Source: Alphaproteobacteria bacterium (GTDB lineage Bacteria > Pseudomonadota > Alphaproteobacteria > Thalassobaculales > Thalassobaculaceae). Taken from it: a stretch of 64,000 bases of DNA. Shown piece by piece: positions 62,677 through 64,000 of the stretch. The first letter of the stretch is position 1, and every line of letters starts with the position of its first letter. The notes beneath the pieces are model-generated. The model had not been told where the DNA came from, did not search any database, and worked only from the letters and a program-made list of their open reading frames with translations. The stretch covers positions 62,001-126,000 of the forward strand of contig JANSYS010000001.1 in NCBI GenBank assembly GCA_024742275.1, read 5' to 3'. The position numbers were made by a program, and so were the translations under genes.

Positions 62677-64000
62677 TCAGATCGGCAACGTGGTAGGCCG
62701 CCGACGACGGGCCCAATGGGCGACGAACAGTCGGGTGACCATTATGGCGGTGAACATCGACGTCATGATTCCAATGCCCAGCGTCACCGCGAAGCCCTTC
62801 ACGGGGCCCGAGCCGAGCGCGAACAGGAACACGGCGGCGAACAGTGTCGTCAGGTTGCTGTCGACGATGGTGGTCAAGGCCCGGCTGTAACCGGCCTCTA
62901 AAGCATTGATCGGCGAGCGGCCGGCGTCGATCTCTTCGCGGACCCGCTCGAAGATGAGCACGTTCGCATCGACCGCCATGCCGATTGTGAGCACAATTCC
63001 GGCGATACCCGGTAACGTGAGGGTCGCCTGCAGAGCGGACAGCGCCCCGAGAATCAAGGCGATGTTGAAGAACAGCGCAATGTTCGCGAAAACCCCGAAC
63101 AGTCCATAGCAGACGATCATGAACCCGACGACGAGCACCAGACCGATCACGGCGGCAATCTCGCCGGCGGCGATGGAGTCGGCTCCGAGGCCCGGGCCGA
63201 CCGACCGTTCTTCGAGCACCGTGAGCGGCGCCGGCAACGCGCCTGCCCGGAGCAGCAGAGCAAGGTCCTGGGCCTCCTGGACGGAGAACCGACCACTGAT
63301 CTGCGCCGAGCCTCCGAGGATCGGCTCGCGGATGACCGGTGCGGATATGACCTGGCCGTCGAGCACGATAGCGAAGGGCTTTCCGACGTTTTCGGCGGTC
63401 GCCCGGCCGAACCGCTGACCGCCTGCGCTATCAAAGCGGATCGTGACGACGGGCTGGTTGCTCTGATCGAACGACGGTTGAGCGTCTACCAGGTTCTCCC
63501 CGCTCACCATCACCCGTCGCTCGATGACGATCCGCCCGCCGTCCAGAAGCGGCAACGTGCGGGCGCCCGGCGGCGGACGGTTGGTGTCGGCACCGACGGC
63601 GACCAGGTGGAAAGTGAGCTTGGCCGTCTGGCCGATCAACTCCTTGATCCGCTGCGGATCATCGATGCCCGGAAGCTGGATCAGGATGCGCTCGTCGCCC
63701 TGCCGCTGGATCAGCGGCTCGCGCGTCCCGGTTTCGTCGACGCGGCGGCGTACGATCTCGATCGATTGCTGTACCGCATTAATCTTGATCTGTCGGATCG
63801 CCTCGTCGTCCATAAACAGAGACACCCGATTGCCGTCAACATCGACCGTTGCATCGCTGTCGAGGTCCGCTGCGATCTCGCGCGCCCGCTCGACATCGGC
63901 GCCCTCGCGCACCGTGAAACCCGCCGTCCCGTCGACGACGCCCAGATCGACATACCCGATACGCGCTTCGCGCAGGCTCCGGCGGGCACCGTCCACGATC
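62677..64000 (-). CDS. secD: Protein translocase subunit SecD (5' partial)
   Basis: C-terminal 440 or so residues of SecD; the gene runs off the right edge, so the first helix and part of the periplasmic base are missing. Visible parts are RILIQLPGIDDPQRIKELIG (P1 region), PVVTIRFDSAGGQRFGRATA and AQDLALLLRAGALPAPLTVL before the membrane domain, then the RND-type helices with LPGIAGIVLTIGMAVDANVLIFERVREE and RALTTIVDSNLTTLFAAVFLF. It ends 14 bases before secF. yajC, the usual upstream partner, would lie outside the window. Confidence 0.97.
   Translation of the reverse strand, partial: IVDGARRSLREARIGYVDLGVVDGTAGFTVREGADVERAREIAADLDSDATVDVDGNRVSLFMDDEAIRQIKINAVQQSIEIVRRRVDETGTREPLIQRQGDERILIQLPGIDDPQRIKELIGQTAKLTFHLVAVGADTNRPPPGARTLPLLDGGRIVIERRVMVSGENLVDAQPSFDQSNQPVVTIRFDSAGGQRFGRATAENVGKPFAIVLDGQVISAPVIREPILGGSAQISGRFSVQEAQDLALLLRAGALPAPLTVLEERSVGPGLGADSIAAGEIAAVIGLVLVVGFMIVCYGLFGVFANIALFFNIALILGALSALQATLTLPGIAGIVLTIGMAVDANVLIFERVREEIDAGRSPINALEAGYSRALTTIVDSNLTTLFAAVFLFALGSGPVKGFAVTLGIGIMTSMFTAIMVTRLFVAHWARRRRPTTLPI

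Overview
The window is 64 kb of GC-rich chromosome from an alphaproteobacterium, most likely a free-living member of the Rhodospirillales or a close relative. The evidence is a double-length dCTP deaminase, one long Rsh next to rpoZ, secDF followed by relatives of the mitochondrial complex I assembly factors NDUFAF3 and NDUFAF6, form II cox genes, and alphaproteobacterial-type MotA and MotB. I see no insertion sequence, prophage, CRISPR array or plasmid gene, and no gene looks broken. Only the two edge genes are incomplete. The exact genus cannot be read from the sequence.

Region 1 (1-8 kb) is metabolic and stress-related. It starts with the end of a thiXY-type pyrimidine importer that converges on a class IV aminotransferase, whose promoter region carries a dyad and a tandem repeat. 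Next come a tandem universal stress protein and an HD-domain protein that keeps every ligand of the PhnZ/MIOX-type diiron oxygenases, then an ArsB/NhaD-type antiporter.

Region 2 (6-20 kb) looks like an oxidation block. It holds a CoxG-like SRPBCC protein, glutathione-dependent formaldehyde dehydrogenase (adhC), a soluble chemoreceptor-like protein whose globin domain seems to have lost its haem ligand, and coxS-coxL-coxM for a form II molybdenum hydroxylase. These are followed by a CigR-like secreted protein, pyrophosphatase, an overlapping CaiB-type CoA-transferase/aldehyde dehydrogenase pair and a penicillin-acylase-family hydrolase.

Region 3 (20-38 kb) is mostly housekeeping: threonine dehydratase, a flavin reductase, motA-motB, bpt, and then a long minus-strand series folK, rpoZ, rsh, acpS, lepB, rnc, era, recO, parC, with four-base overlaps at three junctions. 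A NYN-domain protein and a type 5 uracil-DNA glycosylase follow on the plus strand, then smpB and dapA on the minus strand.

Region 4 (38-53 kb) has a soluble lytic transglycosylase, a haloacid dehalogenase overlapping an alpha/beta hydrolase, a DUF502 membrane protein, a class V aminotransferase, a PilZ-like protein with a small unknown protein, tRNA-Lys(UUU), coaD-gyrA, an orphan CHASE4 histidine kinase, and a methyltransferase downstream of ssb.

Region 5 (53-64 kb) contains uvrA, a degenerate GGDEF/EAL-like protein, trmFO, and the minus-strand series secD (partial), secF, an NDUFAF3-like protein, the tandem dcd and an NDUFAF6-like pseudo-synthase.

The observations I rate highest are the PhnZ-like HD protein, the NDUFAF3/NDUFAF6/SecDF neighbourhood, the haem-ligand-less globin-coupled chemoreceptor, the degenerate GGDEF/EAL protein, and short AT-rich rare-codon islands inside otherwise GC-rich conserved genes.
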